Notes: generated by a model from the letters alone, not told the origin. 64,000 nt of DNA from Ruminiclostridium cellobioparum DSM 1351 = ATCC 15832 (GCF_000621505.1 NZ_JHYD01000032.1:1-64000), one strand, 5' to 3'. Counted from the stretch's first letter, positions 17,227 through 25,027 are shown. A program made the numbers and translations.

Positions 17227-18333
17227 CTACTTCTGAATGCCTGCCAATTTTAAATATTGGGTATCAATAAGTGCATCCACGTCCACATCTTTCTTGATAA
17301 TCTGATATTTTCTCAAGAATTCCTGGGATTTCTTTATTGAATCAATATCTTCGGCATTTAAGCCTATATCATCCACAACCACTTTTGAAAACATGGGTGC
17401 TAAAACACTCGGGTCAACACCGGCATCGGTACCGACTATCTTAAGTGCCTCCTCCTGATTTTGCGCAACCCATTTTCCGGCCTTGTCAAGCACCTTCAGA
17501 ATTCTGGCAGTTACATCAGGATGCTGCTGCAAAAACGGGTTATTTGCAATAATAACATCAACTTCCTTTTTATAACCCACGCCGTCGGCCAATTTATCTG
17601 TAACTCCCTTTGCAAGAGTCATGCTGGCATAGGGTTCCCAGGTAACCGCCGCGTCAACATTTCCCGACACCAGACTTGAGACTATGTCACCGGGCATCAG
17701 ATTTACCTGCTGAATGTCTGCCGGCTTAAGACCTGCTGATTCCAGATATATGTACAGCAACTGATGGCAGGTTGAACCTATAGTAACACCAATCTTTTTG
17801 CCTTTTAGCTCCGCTATGGTTTTTATTCCTGAATCTTTGGTTACAAGCAGGCTGTTAACCTGATCGGAACTGATATATTTTCCCACTATTTTAATATCTA
17901 CATTATTTGCCCTTGCCGAAAGCGCAGGTATGTCGCCTGTTTGGCCGAAATCCAGCTCCCCTGCCGTCAGAGAGGTGATCAGCGCAGGACCTGACTGAAA
18001 TTTGCTGAATTGAAAAGTAATATTGTCCTTTTCAAATTCTTCCTTGAAGAAACCTTTTTTATCTGCTATTACAACCTGTGAATGTCCCGGCTGATAACCG
18101 TATTTAACAACTATATTTTTATCTGCAGAGGTTCCCTGTTCACTGCTCTGTGCAGAGGCACCGGCAGCCGGAGACTGTGATGCACCTGCCTGAGTCGTTG
18201 AAACGGCAGAGCTTTGTGTCGTTGCTGCCGACTTTGTATCACCGGAGGTATTACCGCATCCCGCTGTTGCTGTAATGAGTAATAAAGATAAAGATGTTGA
18301 TAATATTCTTTTTATAATTTTATTTTTTAGCAT
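17227..18333 (-). CDS. SsuA/TauA-type substrate-binding lipoprotein 3
   Basis: 368 residues with lipobox TAGC (C26), a long Ser/Ala/Gln linker to about residue 72 and an aliphatic-sulfonate-type binding domain: GYQPGHSQVVIADKKGFF, GELDFGQTGDIPAL, ELKGKKIGVTIGSTCHQLLY and DAAVTWEPYASM. The DxxxTWEPY segment is common in SsuA/TauA/NrtA relatives. It sits upstream of permease 3 and ATPase 3 (order B-C-A) and 35 bp after flavoprotein 2, in the metK-led transcript. The exact ligand is unknown. Confidence 0.88.
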   Translation of the reverse strand: MLKNKIIKRILSTSLSLLLITATAGCGNTSGDTKSAATTQSSAVSTTQAGASQSPAAGASAQSSEQGTSADKNIVVKYGYQPGHSQVVIADKKGFFKEEFEKDNITFQFSKFQSGPALITSLTAGELDFGQTGDIPALSARANNVDIKIVGKYISSDQVNSLLVTKDSGIKTIAELKGKKIGVTIGSTCHQLLYIYLESAGLKPADIQQVNLMPGDIVSSLVSGNVDAAVTWEPYASMTLAKGVTDKLADGVGYKKEVDVIIANNPFLQQHPDVTARILKVLDKAGKWVAQNQEEALKIVGTDAGVDPSVLAPMFSKVVVDDIGLNAEDIDSIKKSQEFLRKYQIIKKDVDVDALIDTQYLKLAGIQK

Positions 18334-18368
18334 GGAAATGCCTCCTCTTCATTTTTGGGTTTTAAATT

Positions 18369-18833
18369 TTATTTTGCCAATCTATCCAGGTGCAGTAAAA
18401 GAGGATGGTTTTTTTCCTCTTCCGCTTTTCTTATTTTATAGGTTTCTTCCCGTATTTCCTCGGGTTCTATTACCCATACCGCAGCCAGATCGGCATCCTG
18501 AATCCTCCGGCTGATTATTTTGTAATAGTGTTCAAAAACAGGGCCGGTTATATGGCACTTGACCGGAATACCCTTTATTTGTACACTTCTGCCATCTTCT
18601 GATTTTACAGATACCGCAACCTTTTTATTAAACCAGATACTGTTTACAAGGTTGCTGTTGGTTCTGGAGGATTCCAGGAGCTCAAGATAAATAAGATTTC
18701 CATCCCGGTCAATATTGAGGGAGCCTTTAAAAACTACGTGGGGCACACCGTCTTTATCAGTGGTTGCAAGCACCTTGACGGCTTTGTCCTCTTCCACCAG
18801 CTCAATGATATCTTTTTCAAGTCGTATAGCCAT
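18369..18833 (-). CDS. Pyridoxamine-phosphate-oxidase-fold flavoprotein 2
   Basis: 154 residues with a PNPOx-like split barrel: VKVLATTDKDGVPHVVFKGSL at the first strands, then LIYLELLESSRTNSNLVNSIWFNKKVAVSV, where FMN phosphate contacts usually lie. It is a small flavin-binding protein of unknown reaction and a distant relative of the protein at 7202-7636. It lies 17 bp after radical SAM protein 3, so in both parts of the locus a CX8CX2C radical-SAM gene is directly followed by such a flavoprotein. That pairing suggests a flavin electron donor for the radical-SAM clusters (inference). Confidence 0.75.
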   Translation of the reverse strand: MAIRLEKDIIELVEEDKAVKVLATTDKDGVPHVVFKGSLNIDRDGNLIYLELLESSRTNSNLVNSIWFNKKVAVSVKSEDGRSVQIKGIPVKCHITGPVFEHYYKIISRRIQDADLAAVWVIEPEEIREETYKIRKAEEEKNHPLLLHLDRLAK

Positions 18834-18850
18834 ATTATTTTTTCTCCTCT

Positions 18851-20110
18851 CTACAGTACCCGGTCCAGATCCGAGTCGGGATGGTTTCCGCAGCGTCTGT
18901 AATTATCCATATCGATTGAAAGGTCATACTTTTTTCGGAGTTCATAAAGCCCCTTGCTTAACCTGACATAATACTCAAGGGAAGGATTGTTCTGATTCTG
19001 GAACACCGACCCGGGGTATGGAACCCATACACAATGCACCGTACTTACACCATGCTGAGCGAAGTCTTCAGCCTCTTCCAGCGTAGCCTTCAGAGCATCC
19101 TCTTCTGTGGTGAAGCCTCCGGGCTGCGCCGTTTCAACCCCGCCTACGATTCCGGTATTTACAAAGCCTCTTCCGAATATATCCACCGCTGCAAATATGC
19201 GCCGCTTCCATTCCTTATAGCCGACAAGCTTGCTTTTACCGGGACAGACCGAGGCAAAAAGCTTTTCATTCAATACTTCCATATCGGAAGTGAAGGACAT
19301 TACCCCCGTATTTTCATATATCCTTGCCAGCTGCTTTTCAGAAAACGCTGAAGCTATTATCTGGCTGGGAAACCTCTTTGTTTTGAAATTCCGGCCCACG
19401 GCCTGGAGAATTTCAATATACATTTCCACCTCATCGTCAAAAATCTCCTCACCGCTCAAAATCGAGCCCGCCGTCATTTTTATGTTTGTGAACCTTCCAG
19501 GCTGTTTTAATGCTTCACGGACTGTTTCATAAACATCCTCCGCATCCAGCCTGGCCGGCTTGTTAAATTCACGTTTGCTCCTGTTGAAATTAGCCCCCAT
19601 GTTACAGAATCTGCAGCCATCGCCCTTATCCCAGAAATGGCAGTAGCTGTAGGGGTCAATATCCAGCCTCTGAGGCCTTGCGGTGGCTATCTGCCACATT
19701 GGCTTTCCCGAAGAGGTGAGTTTATCCTGAAAATCAGGCTTATACCAATATTCAACCTCTTCAACAAGCTCTCCGCTATCGGTGAGATACAATTTTCCAT
19801 CAATTTTATCCACTACATAGGGAGCATTTCTCAAGGTAGTAACAGGTCCCGTAAGTATGGAAAGACCGTCCCTCAGTATCAAGGATACCGGCATATAGTC
19901 ATGCTTTTCACCCACAGAAGCAAAAATCCCTCTGGCCTGGACCTGATGAATGTTCTTATCGGCAGCTTCCAATGCCCTTTCACTATATACCACCGTCCTT
20001 CGCTGAACATCTGCTTTAATTATTGCGTATGGAGATATATCGCTGTATTTTTCAATTACCTCCTTCAGAGTCAGTTCAGTTTGCTTTTTATTCAATAATT
20101 CAACTGCCAT
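18851..20110 (-). CDS. Radical SAM protein 3 with CX8CX2C cluster motif
   Basis: 419 residues. A 150-residue N-terminal domain precedes C157-x8-C166-x2-C169 (CHFWDKGDGCRFC). Downstream are IKMTAGSILSGEE at the SAM-binding strand position, SFTSDMEVLNEKLFASVCPGKSKLVGYKEW and GRGFVNTGIVGGVE. The CPGK and GRG landmarks are in the same order as in proteins 1 and 2, but overall similarity is lower, so it is the divergent third member of the family. It starts 69 bp after metK ends. A SAM synthetase immediately ahead of a SAM-dependent radical enzyme fits supply of the cosubstrate. Confidence 0.82.
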   Translation of the reverse strand: MAVELLNKKQTELTLKEVIEKYSDISPYAIIKADVQRRTVVYSERALEAADKNIHQVQARGIFASVGEKHDYMPVSLILRDGLSILTGPVTTLRNAPYVVDKIDGKLYLTDSGELVEEVEYWYKPDFQDKLTSSGKPMWQIATARPQRLDIDPYSYCHFWDKGDGCRFCNMGANFNRSKREFNKPARLDAEDVYETVREALKQPGRFTNIKMTAGSILSGEEIFDDEVEMYIEILQAVGRNFKTKRFPSQIIASAFSEKQLARIYENTGVMSFTSDMEVLNEKLFASVCPGKSKLVGYKEWKRRIFAAVDIFGRGFVNTGIVGGVETAQPGGFTTEEDALKATLEEAEDFAQHGVSTVHCVWVPYPGSVFQNQNNPSLEYYVRLSKGLYELRKKYDLSIDMDNYRRCGNHPDSDLDRVL

Positions 20111-20179
20111 TAGATACCGATCTCCTTTTAGTCCGATTTAAAAAAACTATACAGCTACTTAATAAATTTTAATCTTGTT

Positions 20180-21358
20180 TTAGAGGTGTTTTTTAATTGC
20201 ATCAACTCTGTCAAGCCTTTCCCAGGGCAGATCAATATCGGTTCTTCCAAAGTGGCCATATGCTGCGGTTTGTTTGTATATGGGTTTTCTTAAGTCCAGC
20301 GAGTCAATTATTGCGGCCGGTCTCAAATCAAATTCCCTGCTGATGATATCAACAATTTTTTCATCCGGGATCTTCCCTGTGCCAAAGGTATCAACCGATA
20401 TGGAAACAGGTTTGGCAACACCTATTGCATATGCAACTTCAATTTCCAGCTTGTCTGCAACCCCGGCAGCTACAAGATTTTTTGCAACCCATCTGACCGC
20501 ATAGGCCGCCGACCTGTCAACCTTTGTAGGATCCTTGCCGGAAAAAGCTCCGCCCCCGTGTCTTCCGACTCCGCCATATGTATCAACAATTATTTTCCTG
20601 CCTGTAAGGCCGGCGTCTCCCTGAGGACCTCCTATCACAAATCTGCCGGTAGGATTAACGAAATATTTGGTGTTTTCATCAAGCAAATCAGCAGGAATTA
20701 CTTCTTTGATTACATGCTTTATAATATCTTCTCTAATTTGCTGCAATGCCGCCTCTTCACTATGCTGTGTAGAGATGACAACTGTATCTATTCTTTTAGC
20801 ATTGCCGGCATCATCAAATTCCACAGTCACCTGGGATTTTCCGTCAGGTCTCAGATATGTGAGAGTTCCGTTCTTTCTTACTTCTGTAAGCCTTCTGGTC
20901 AGGCGGTGTGCAAATGAAATTGTAATGGGGAGATATTCCGGGGTTTCATTTGTTGCATAACCGAACATCATTCCCTGATCTCCGGCACCTGTTCCAAAGT
21001 CCTCCTTTGAATCACCTGTCTTTGATTCATATGCCCTGTCTACACCCAGTGCGATATCCGCAGACTGTTCATCTATTGAGGTAAGAACAGCGATGGAATC
21101 GGCCTCAAAGCCATCGGCATTTTTTGTATAACCGATTTCTCTGATTGTATTTCTTATGATTTTGGGGATGTCAATATACGCCTTGGTGGATATCTCACCT
21201 ACCACTAAAGCCAGACCGGTTGCTACTGTTGTTTCAGCGGCAACTCTTGAATAAGGATCCTGTTCGATTAATGCATCGAGTATTGCATCTGATATTTGAT
21301 CGCATATTTTATCCGGATGTCCTTCCGTTACTGATTCTGATGTAAATAATCTAGCCAT
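20180..21358 (-). CDS. metK: S-adenosylmethionine synthetase
   Basis: 392 residues starting at the ATG at 21358 ([21 protein letters not shown]), preceded by AAAGGAGAAG. It has the usual MetK length. ATP and methionine motifs are present: [29 protein letters not shown], the glycine-rich [26 protein letters not shown], and the C-terminal DLPWERLD. It makes SAM from methionine and ATP in the cytosol. It is transcribed from the site B promoter (21530-21592), not from a recognisable SAM riboswitch, and heads a transcript of radical-SAM, flavoprotein, importer 3, PLP lyase and GNAT genes. It may be the only MetK of the cell or a dedicated copy; the window cannot tell. Confidence 0.96.
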   Translation of the reverse strand: MARLFTSESVTEGHPDKICDQISDAILDALIEQDPYSRVAAETTVATGLALVVGEISTKAYIDIPKIIRNTIREIGYTKNADGFEADSIAVLTSIDEQSADIALGVDRAYESKTGDSKEDFGTGAGDQGMMFGYATNETPEYLPITISFAHRLTRRLTEVRKNGTLTYLRPDGKSQVTVEFDDAGNAKRIDTVVISTQHSEEAALQQIREDIIKHVIKEVIPADLLDENTKYFVNPTGRFVIGGPQGDAGLTGRKIIVDTYGGVGRHGGGAFSGKDPTKVDRSAAYAVRWVAKNLVAAGVADKLEIEVAYAIGVAKPVSISVDTFGTGKIPDEKIVDIISREFDLRPAAIIDSLDLRKPIYKQTAAYGHFGRTDIDLPWERLDRVDAIKKHL

Positions 21359-21529
21359 AAATACTTCTCCTTTTATATTAATTTTTATTAATAAGGCAGA
21401 ATCAATTTTTCTGATCAATTCCGTCTTTGCTGCAGCTCCATTCCAAATGCTCTGCCGATCACCTTGCTCTCATGCCGCAATTAAATATATACCATTCCGA
21501 TATGTTTATTTTAATATTATGTATTTTTC

Positions 21530-21592
21530 ATTACAATGGAGTAAATTTTGATAAATAGTAGACTAAATTTAGATTTATTCCTTCTATTTCGG
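21530..21592 (-). promoter_or_regulatory. Promoter with shared operator (site B) upstream of metK
   Basis: On the minus strand the site at 21561-21592 reads CCGAAATAGAAGG, then AATAAATCTAAATTTAGTC. Twenty-five bases after its end lies a -10-like TGTAAT (21530-21535), with a weak -35 CTATTT (21553-21558) at 17-bp spacing. The poor -35 next to an operator fits an activator-dependent promoter. The leader to the metK start is about 165 nt and shows no S-box core. Confidence 0.6.
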
Positions 21593-21604
21593 CAGCTTTT
21601 ATAG

Positions 21605-21811
21605 TCAGTTCCCCCCACCCATATAGTATAGGAATTCAATTATATCTCCTTCTTTTATAATGAATCCATCGTATTCATTTTTCTGAACTATGATATCATT
21701 GACCTGAACTGTCACATATTCCTGCATTTCAACATATCCCTGCTCAAGCAGTCCGGCAATGTTTACTTCCCTTTCAAGCTCCGTTTCCTTTCCATTTACA
21801 GTAATCCGCAT
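21605..21811 (-). CDS. ThiS/MoaD-like sulfur-carrier protein with GGGN tail
   Basis: 68 residues with a ubiquitin-like beta-grasp pattern: MRITVNGKETELE, a leucine-rich helix, VTVQVNDIIVQK and GDIIEFLYYMGGGN. Active ThiS/MoaD carriers end in Gly-Gly, which is adenylated and converted to a thiocarboxylate. Here one Asn follows G65-G66-G67, so the tail would need trimming before activation. A JAMM peptidase, the kind that trims or deconjugates such carriers (QbsD on QbsE, Mec+ on CysO-cysteine), is encoded divergently at 22621. No E1-like ThiF/MoeB gene is in the window. The RBS is AGGAGAGTTGT. Confidence 0.8.
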   Translation of the reverse strand: MRITVNGKETELEREVNIAGLLEQGYVEMQEYVTVQVNDIIVQKNEYDGFIIKEGDIIEFLYYMGGGN

Positions 21812-21930
21812 AATACAACTCTCCTTTTTAAAATTTTAACCGCATACGTTTAAACATGATATAATTTTTCCGATAAATCCCATTAACTCATCTCCTATTA
21901 TCATGTATGAGCTGCATCACCAGGCCGACA

Positions 21931-22305
21931 TTATATAGTACGGTTCACTATATTTTTAACAAGAATGGCAAGCTGATGAAGATTTTCCTTCAGCAGATAC
22001 GCACAACAGCTGTTTTTCATGGCAAATTTTATGCTTTCAGGCGATACATCCTCAGAAACTATTATGAATGGCGTTTTCGGCGCCAGTTCATTCCTGGTAA
22101 ACAGGGCCTGGATTGCATTAAAGTGGGGTGTTGAATTATCGGATAAAATAATATCATAACTGCTAAAGCTTAAAGCCTGTCTCATGGCATCCTCACTGCA
22201 CACATACAGACTTTCCACCTCAAATCCGCCTCTTTTGAGCTCAAGGACATTTAAATCGGCAATATATTTAAACTCTTCAATTATTAAAACTTTTATTTTC
22301 TGCAT
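21931..22305 (-). CDS. Stand-alone response-regulator receiver domain
   Basis: 124 residues, all receiver fold with no output domain. Strand one is VLIIEEF (acidic E10/E11), the predicted phospho-acceptor is D56 in DIILSDN, there is a PFIIVSED strand, and the conserved lysine is in YLLKEN (about K105). It would act as a phosphate sink or a protein-interaction switch in CheY or Spo0F style. It is transcribed from the site C promoter, divergently from the histidine kinase operon that probably phosphorylates it, and lies 119 bp ahead of the sulfur-carrier gene. Confidence 0.82.
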   Translation of the reverse strand: MQKIKVLIIEEFKYIADLNVLELKRGGFEVESLYVCSEDAMRQALSFSSYDIILSDNSTPHFNAIQALFTRNELAPKTPFIIVSEDVSPESIKFAMKNSCCAYLLKENLHQLAILVKNIVNRTI

Positions 22306-22383
22306 ATAAACCCCTCATCCCGCTGCCATGCAGCGACAGAAATATTATGAAAAGCCGCATTGCAGATAATTCTTCATTTATAA

Positions 22384-22450
22384 ATTATAGTTTTTCTGGT
22401 TTTGACTGGCAACAAGACTAAATTTAGAATTTAAGTGGTTTATATTTAGG
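22384..22450 (-). promoter_or_regulatory. Promoter with shared operator (site C), divergent region
   Basis: On the minus strand, -35 TTGCCA (22407-22412) and -10 TATAAT (22384-22389) have a 17-bp spacer. The operator at 22416-22450 reads CCTAAATATAAACC, then ACTTAAATTCTAAATTTAGTC; its two TAAAT-type halves are 22 bp apart. It lies three bases from the -35, in the 315-bp gap between the receiver gene and the JAMM gene, and could also serve the plus-strand promoter next to it. Confidence 0.65.
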
Positions 22451-22465
22451 TATTCTTTTTTGAAA

Positions 22466-22496
22466 TTGACTTTGAAAAGTAATGTGCTAGTATACT
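22466..22496 (+). promoter_or_regulatory. Candidate promoter of the JAMM-kinase-regulator operon
   Basis: TTGACT (22466-22471) and TATACT (22491-22496) are separated by 19 bp, longer than ideal. The shared operator ends 15 bp upstream. A ribosome-binding site TAGGAGGTTAGCT precedes the JAMM start at 22621. Confidence 0.4.
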
Positions 22497-22620
22497 TATT
22501 AAACAAATATTTTTAGTATGTATTACAATTGACAAATAATACTTAAAATTATATATTATACATATATTTATAGTATGTTTTTTTTAAGATATAGATAAAT
22601 AAGTTTTTAGGAGGTTAGCT

Positions 22621-23034
22621 ATGTTTATATTGGAAAGACGGCATTTCAATGATATACTCAATCATTCGATTAAGGGCTTGCCAAATGAAAGCTGTGGTCT
22701 TTTGGGCGGAATTATTGACGGAGATAAAAAAATTGTTCAAAAGGTTTATCCCTTAAAAAATATTGATCAGAGTCCCGAACATTTTTCCATGGATACTCAG
22801 GAACAATTTAAAGTAATATCTGATATACGCAAAAACCGTTGGCAGCTTTTAGCAAATTTTCACAGTCATCCCGCTTCTCCTGCAAGACCTTCCGAAGAGG
22901 ATATACGACTGGCTTTTGACCCTGGTATCAGTTATTTGATTTTATCTCTTGAAAACTGTAGAAGTCCTGTTTTAAAAAGTTTTATAATAGCTGATAAAAA
23001 CGTGAACCTTGAAGAATTAATCGTTTTGGAGTGA
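22621..23034 (+). CDS. JAMM/MPN+ (M67-type) metallopeptidase
   Basis: 137 residues with a complete JAMM zinc site: E23 in NESCGLLGG, and H81-S-H83 with S91 and D94 in HSHPASPARPSEED, the HxHx7SxxD pattern. Prokaryotic single-domain JAMM proteins cleave after the Gly-Gly of ThiS/MoaD-like carriers, either maturing the tail or releasing an amino acid such as cysteine. A carrier with an over-long GGGN tail is encoded across the divergent promoter, which fits that role. The stop overlaps the GTG start of the kinase gene (GTGA), so translation is probably coupled. Confidence 0.87.
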   Translation: MFILERRHFNDILNHSIKGLPNESCGLLGGIIDGDKKIVQKVYPLKNIDQSPEHFSMDTQEQFKVISDIRKNRWQLLANFHSHPASPARPSEEDIRLAFDPGISYLILSLENCRSPVLKSFIIADKNVNLEELIVLE

Positions 23035-23810
23035 TTTCTATAAATAACAAAGATGATGCTGATATAAAAAATTCAAATAATTTAGACTTTCAGGAAATAG
23101 CAAGCAGGCTTCAGATTTCTAATAATGAGCTGCAAGCCTTTAATTATACCATATCTCATGAAATTAAAGCTCCGGTCCGGGCTATAGACGGTTATGCCAG
23201 AATTTTCATTGAGGATTACAAAAATACCGTTGCCCCAGAAGGTATCGAGCTTATTCAGAACATCAGAGGCATATGCAGTGATACCTTGATTTTGATAAAC
23301 AAGCTTTTGGAGTATACCAGGTTTACGGATTTTGACCCCATCCTGGAGGCATTGGATCTGAAGGAAATGGTTACGGCTGTTTTCGATGAGCTTGTAATAG
23401 GTTTTTCAAAAAATCAGAAAATAATTTTAAGGTTTGAAGATGATATGCCTTTTATTTTGGCAGACAAAGTGCTGATGAAACAGGTAATTACAAATATAAT
23501 TTCAAATTCCTTGAAGTTTACCAGGAATGTGGATATTGGGATCATTACAGTAGGATACCTGTTTGTCAATAATGAAAACCGTTTTTACATAAGGGATAAC
23601 GGTGTCGGTTTCGATATGAAGTTTTCAGAGAATCTTTTCGGTATGTTTCAGCGTATGCATTCAATAAATGATTTTGAAGGCAGCGGAGTCGGCCTTGCAA
23701 TTGTGAAAAAAATAATAGAAAAATCCGGAGGCAGAGTCTGGATAACAGGTGAGGTTGGAATAGGCGCCTGTGTTTACTTTACTATCAGCCAGGAAAATAT
23801 ATTGAAATAA
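23031..23810 (+). CDS. Soluble histidine kinase without a recognisable sensor domain
   Basis: 259 residues from a GTG overlapping the previous stop. After about 35 residues the HisKA helix carries the phospho-acceptor H43 (FNYTISHEIKAPVRAIDGY). The ATPase domain follows with the N box (NIISNSLKFTR), G1 (IRDNGVGFD) and G2 (EGSGVGLAIVKKI). There is no membrane segment and no PAS/GAF domain, so the signal must arrive through a partner protein or a small molecule bound to the core. Its likely partners are the AraC-type regulator encoded next and the lone receiver encoded divergently. Confidence 0.88.
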   Translation: MISINNKDDADIKNSNNLDFQEIASRLQISNNELQAFNYTISHEIKAPVRAIDGYARIFIEDYKNTVAPEGIELIQNIRGICSDTLILINKLLEYTRFTDFDPILEALDLKEMVTAVFDELVIGFSKNQKIILRFEDDMPFILADKVLMKQVITNIISNSLKFTRNVDIGIITVGYLFVNNENRFYIRDNGVGFDMKFSENLFGMFQRMHSINDFEGSGVGLAIVKKIIEKSGGRVWITGEVGIGACVYFTISQENILK

Positions 23811-23843
23811 CTGCAGGCATTATAGAACCGAGGTGAATCAAAA

Positions 23844-24938
23844 ATGTACAAAACATTAATTGTTGACGACAGGGATATTTTTCTTATTGAATTGGAGCGC
23901 CTTAAGGTATGGGGCGAAATATCAGGTTTTGAAGTTGCCGGAAAAGCCAGTAACGGCAGTCAGGCTATTGATTTACTCAAAAATAACGAATACGATCTGG
24001 TATTGACAGATATTAGAATGCCCATAATTGATGGGCTTCAGCTTTTAAGGGAAATTAAAAAGGATAATCTATGTTCCTGTGTTGTTATTATCAGTGAATA
24101 CAGTGAATTTAACTATGCCAGGCAGGGTATAGTTTTAGGAGCATTTGACTATCTCGTAAAACCTGCTGCCGAGGAAAGTTTGCTGCAGGTTCTGCAAAGA
24201 GCAGGGAACTTTTTAAAGGAAACCCAAAACCAGAAACTGACCTCAGGCTATGTTTCCGAAAACAATGACTGGATATATCCGGCAGCTGAGGAGAAAAATA
24301 TTTTTAATTATATTAAAAACAGGGACTTCTCGGCCGTTCAATTGTTTGGTTCAACTGCAGAAAATTTATATCTGGCCTTATCCGACAACATTATTAAAGC
24401 AGATATCATTATCAAAAAGCTGTATCACAATCTTATAAAAGCAGTTTATGAAGAATTTAAGTGGCTTGGAAATTTTATCGGGATCAATTATTTTGAAGAA
24501 GTGGATTTTTTACACGACGGCGATACTGATACCTTTAAAGAGTTTTATATGAGAAAATTAAATTATTTAATCAGGTTTATTGTAAAGTTTCAGCCCGATA
24601 CTCAGGATGATAATATCCGGCATATCTGCGAATACATATTGAATAATCCTGAAGATGATCTGAAACTGAAAGTAATAGCCGAAAAATTCTTCATTAACAA
24701 TACGTATTTGAGTAATTCCTTTCCGGCCAAAACAGGTATTCATTTCAACGATTATGTCACCATGGTCAAGATGACCCGTGCAGAGTATCTTTTTAAAAGT
24801 ACAAACTTGAAAACCTATGAAATAGGCTTTCAGATAGGCTACCGTGACTTGAACTATTTTATGAAGCAGTTTAAAAAGATATACGGATTAAGTCCTTCGG
24901 AATTCCGGAATACCGACTATACCGATTATCAAATTTGA
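23844..24938 (+). CDS. Response regulator, receiver plus AraC-type DNA-binding domain
   Basis: 364 residues. The receiver has D8/D9, phospho-acceptor D56 (LVLTDIRMP) and K106 (FDYLVKPA). A ~130-residue middle region follows, then two helix-turn-helix motifs of the AraC/XylS type ending LKTYEIGFQIGYRDLNYFMK and KKIYGLSPSEFRN. AraC proteins typically bind direct half-sites about two helical turns apart next to -35 boxes. The three shared operators in this locus have that layout, so this protein is the best candidate to bind them (inference). It starts 33 bp after the kinase gene. Confidence 0.9.
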   Translation: MYKTLIVDDRDIFLIELERLKVWGEISGFEVAGKASNGSQAIDLLKNNEYDLVLTDIRMPIIDGLQLLREIKKDNLCSCVVIISEYSEFNYARQGIVLGAFDYLVKPAAEESLLQVLQRAGNFLKETQNQKLTSGYVSENNDWIYPAAEEKNIFNYIKNRDFSAVQLFGSTAENLYLALSDNIIKADIIIKKLYHNLIKAVYEEFKWLGNFIGINYFEEVDFLHDGDTDTFKEFYMRKLNYLIRFIVKFQPDTQDDNIRHICEYILNNPEDDLKLKVIAEKFFINNTYLSNSFPAKTGIHFNDYVTMVKMTRAEYLFKSTNLKTYEIGFQIGYRDLNYFMKQFKKIYGLSPSEFRNTDYTDYQI

Positions 24939-25027
24939 TTTTCTCCTCCGCTGCTCCTATTGTACTGAAAAATTTACTGTGCTATCATTAAATAATGCAA
25001 TTGATTATTTCAGTATCCGGAGGAAAC

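Noticed and set aside
21359-21530. SAM (S-box) riboswitch in the metK leader
   Set aside because: I looked for the AGAGNGGNGGAGGGA-like core and the GATGAAAC segment and found neither; the leader starts at a promoter with the shared operator instead.
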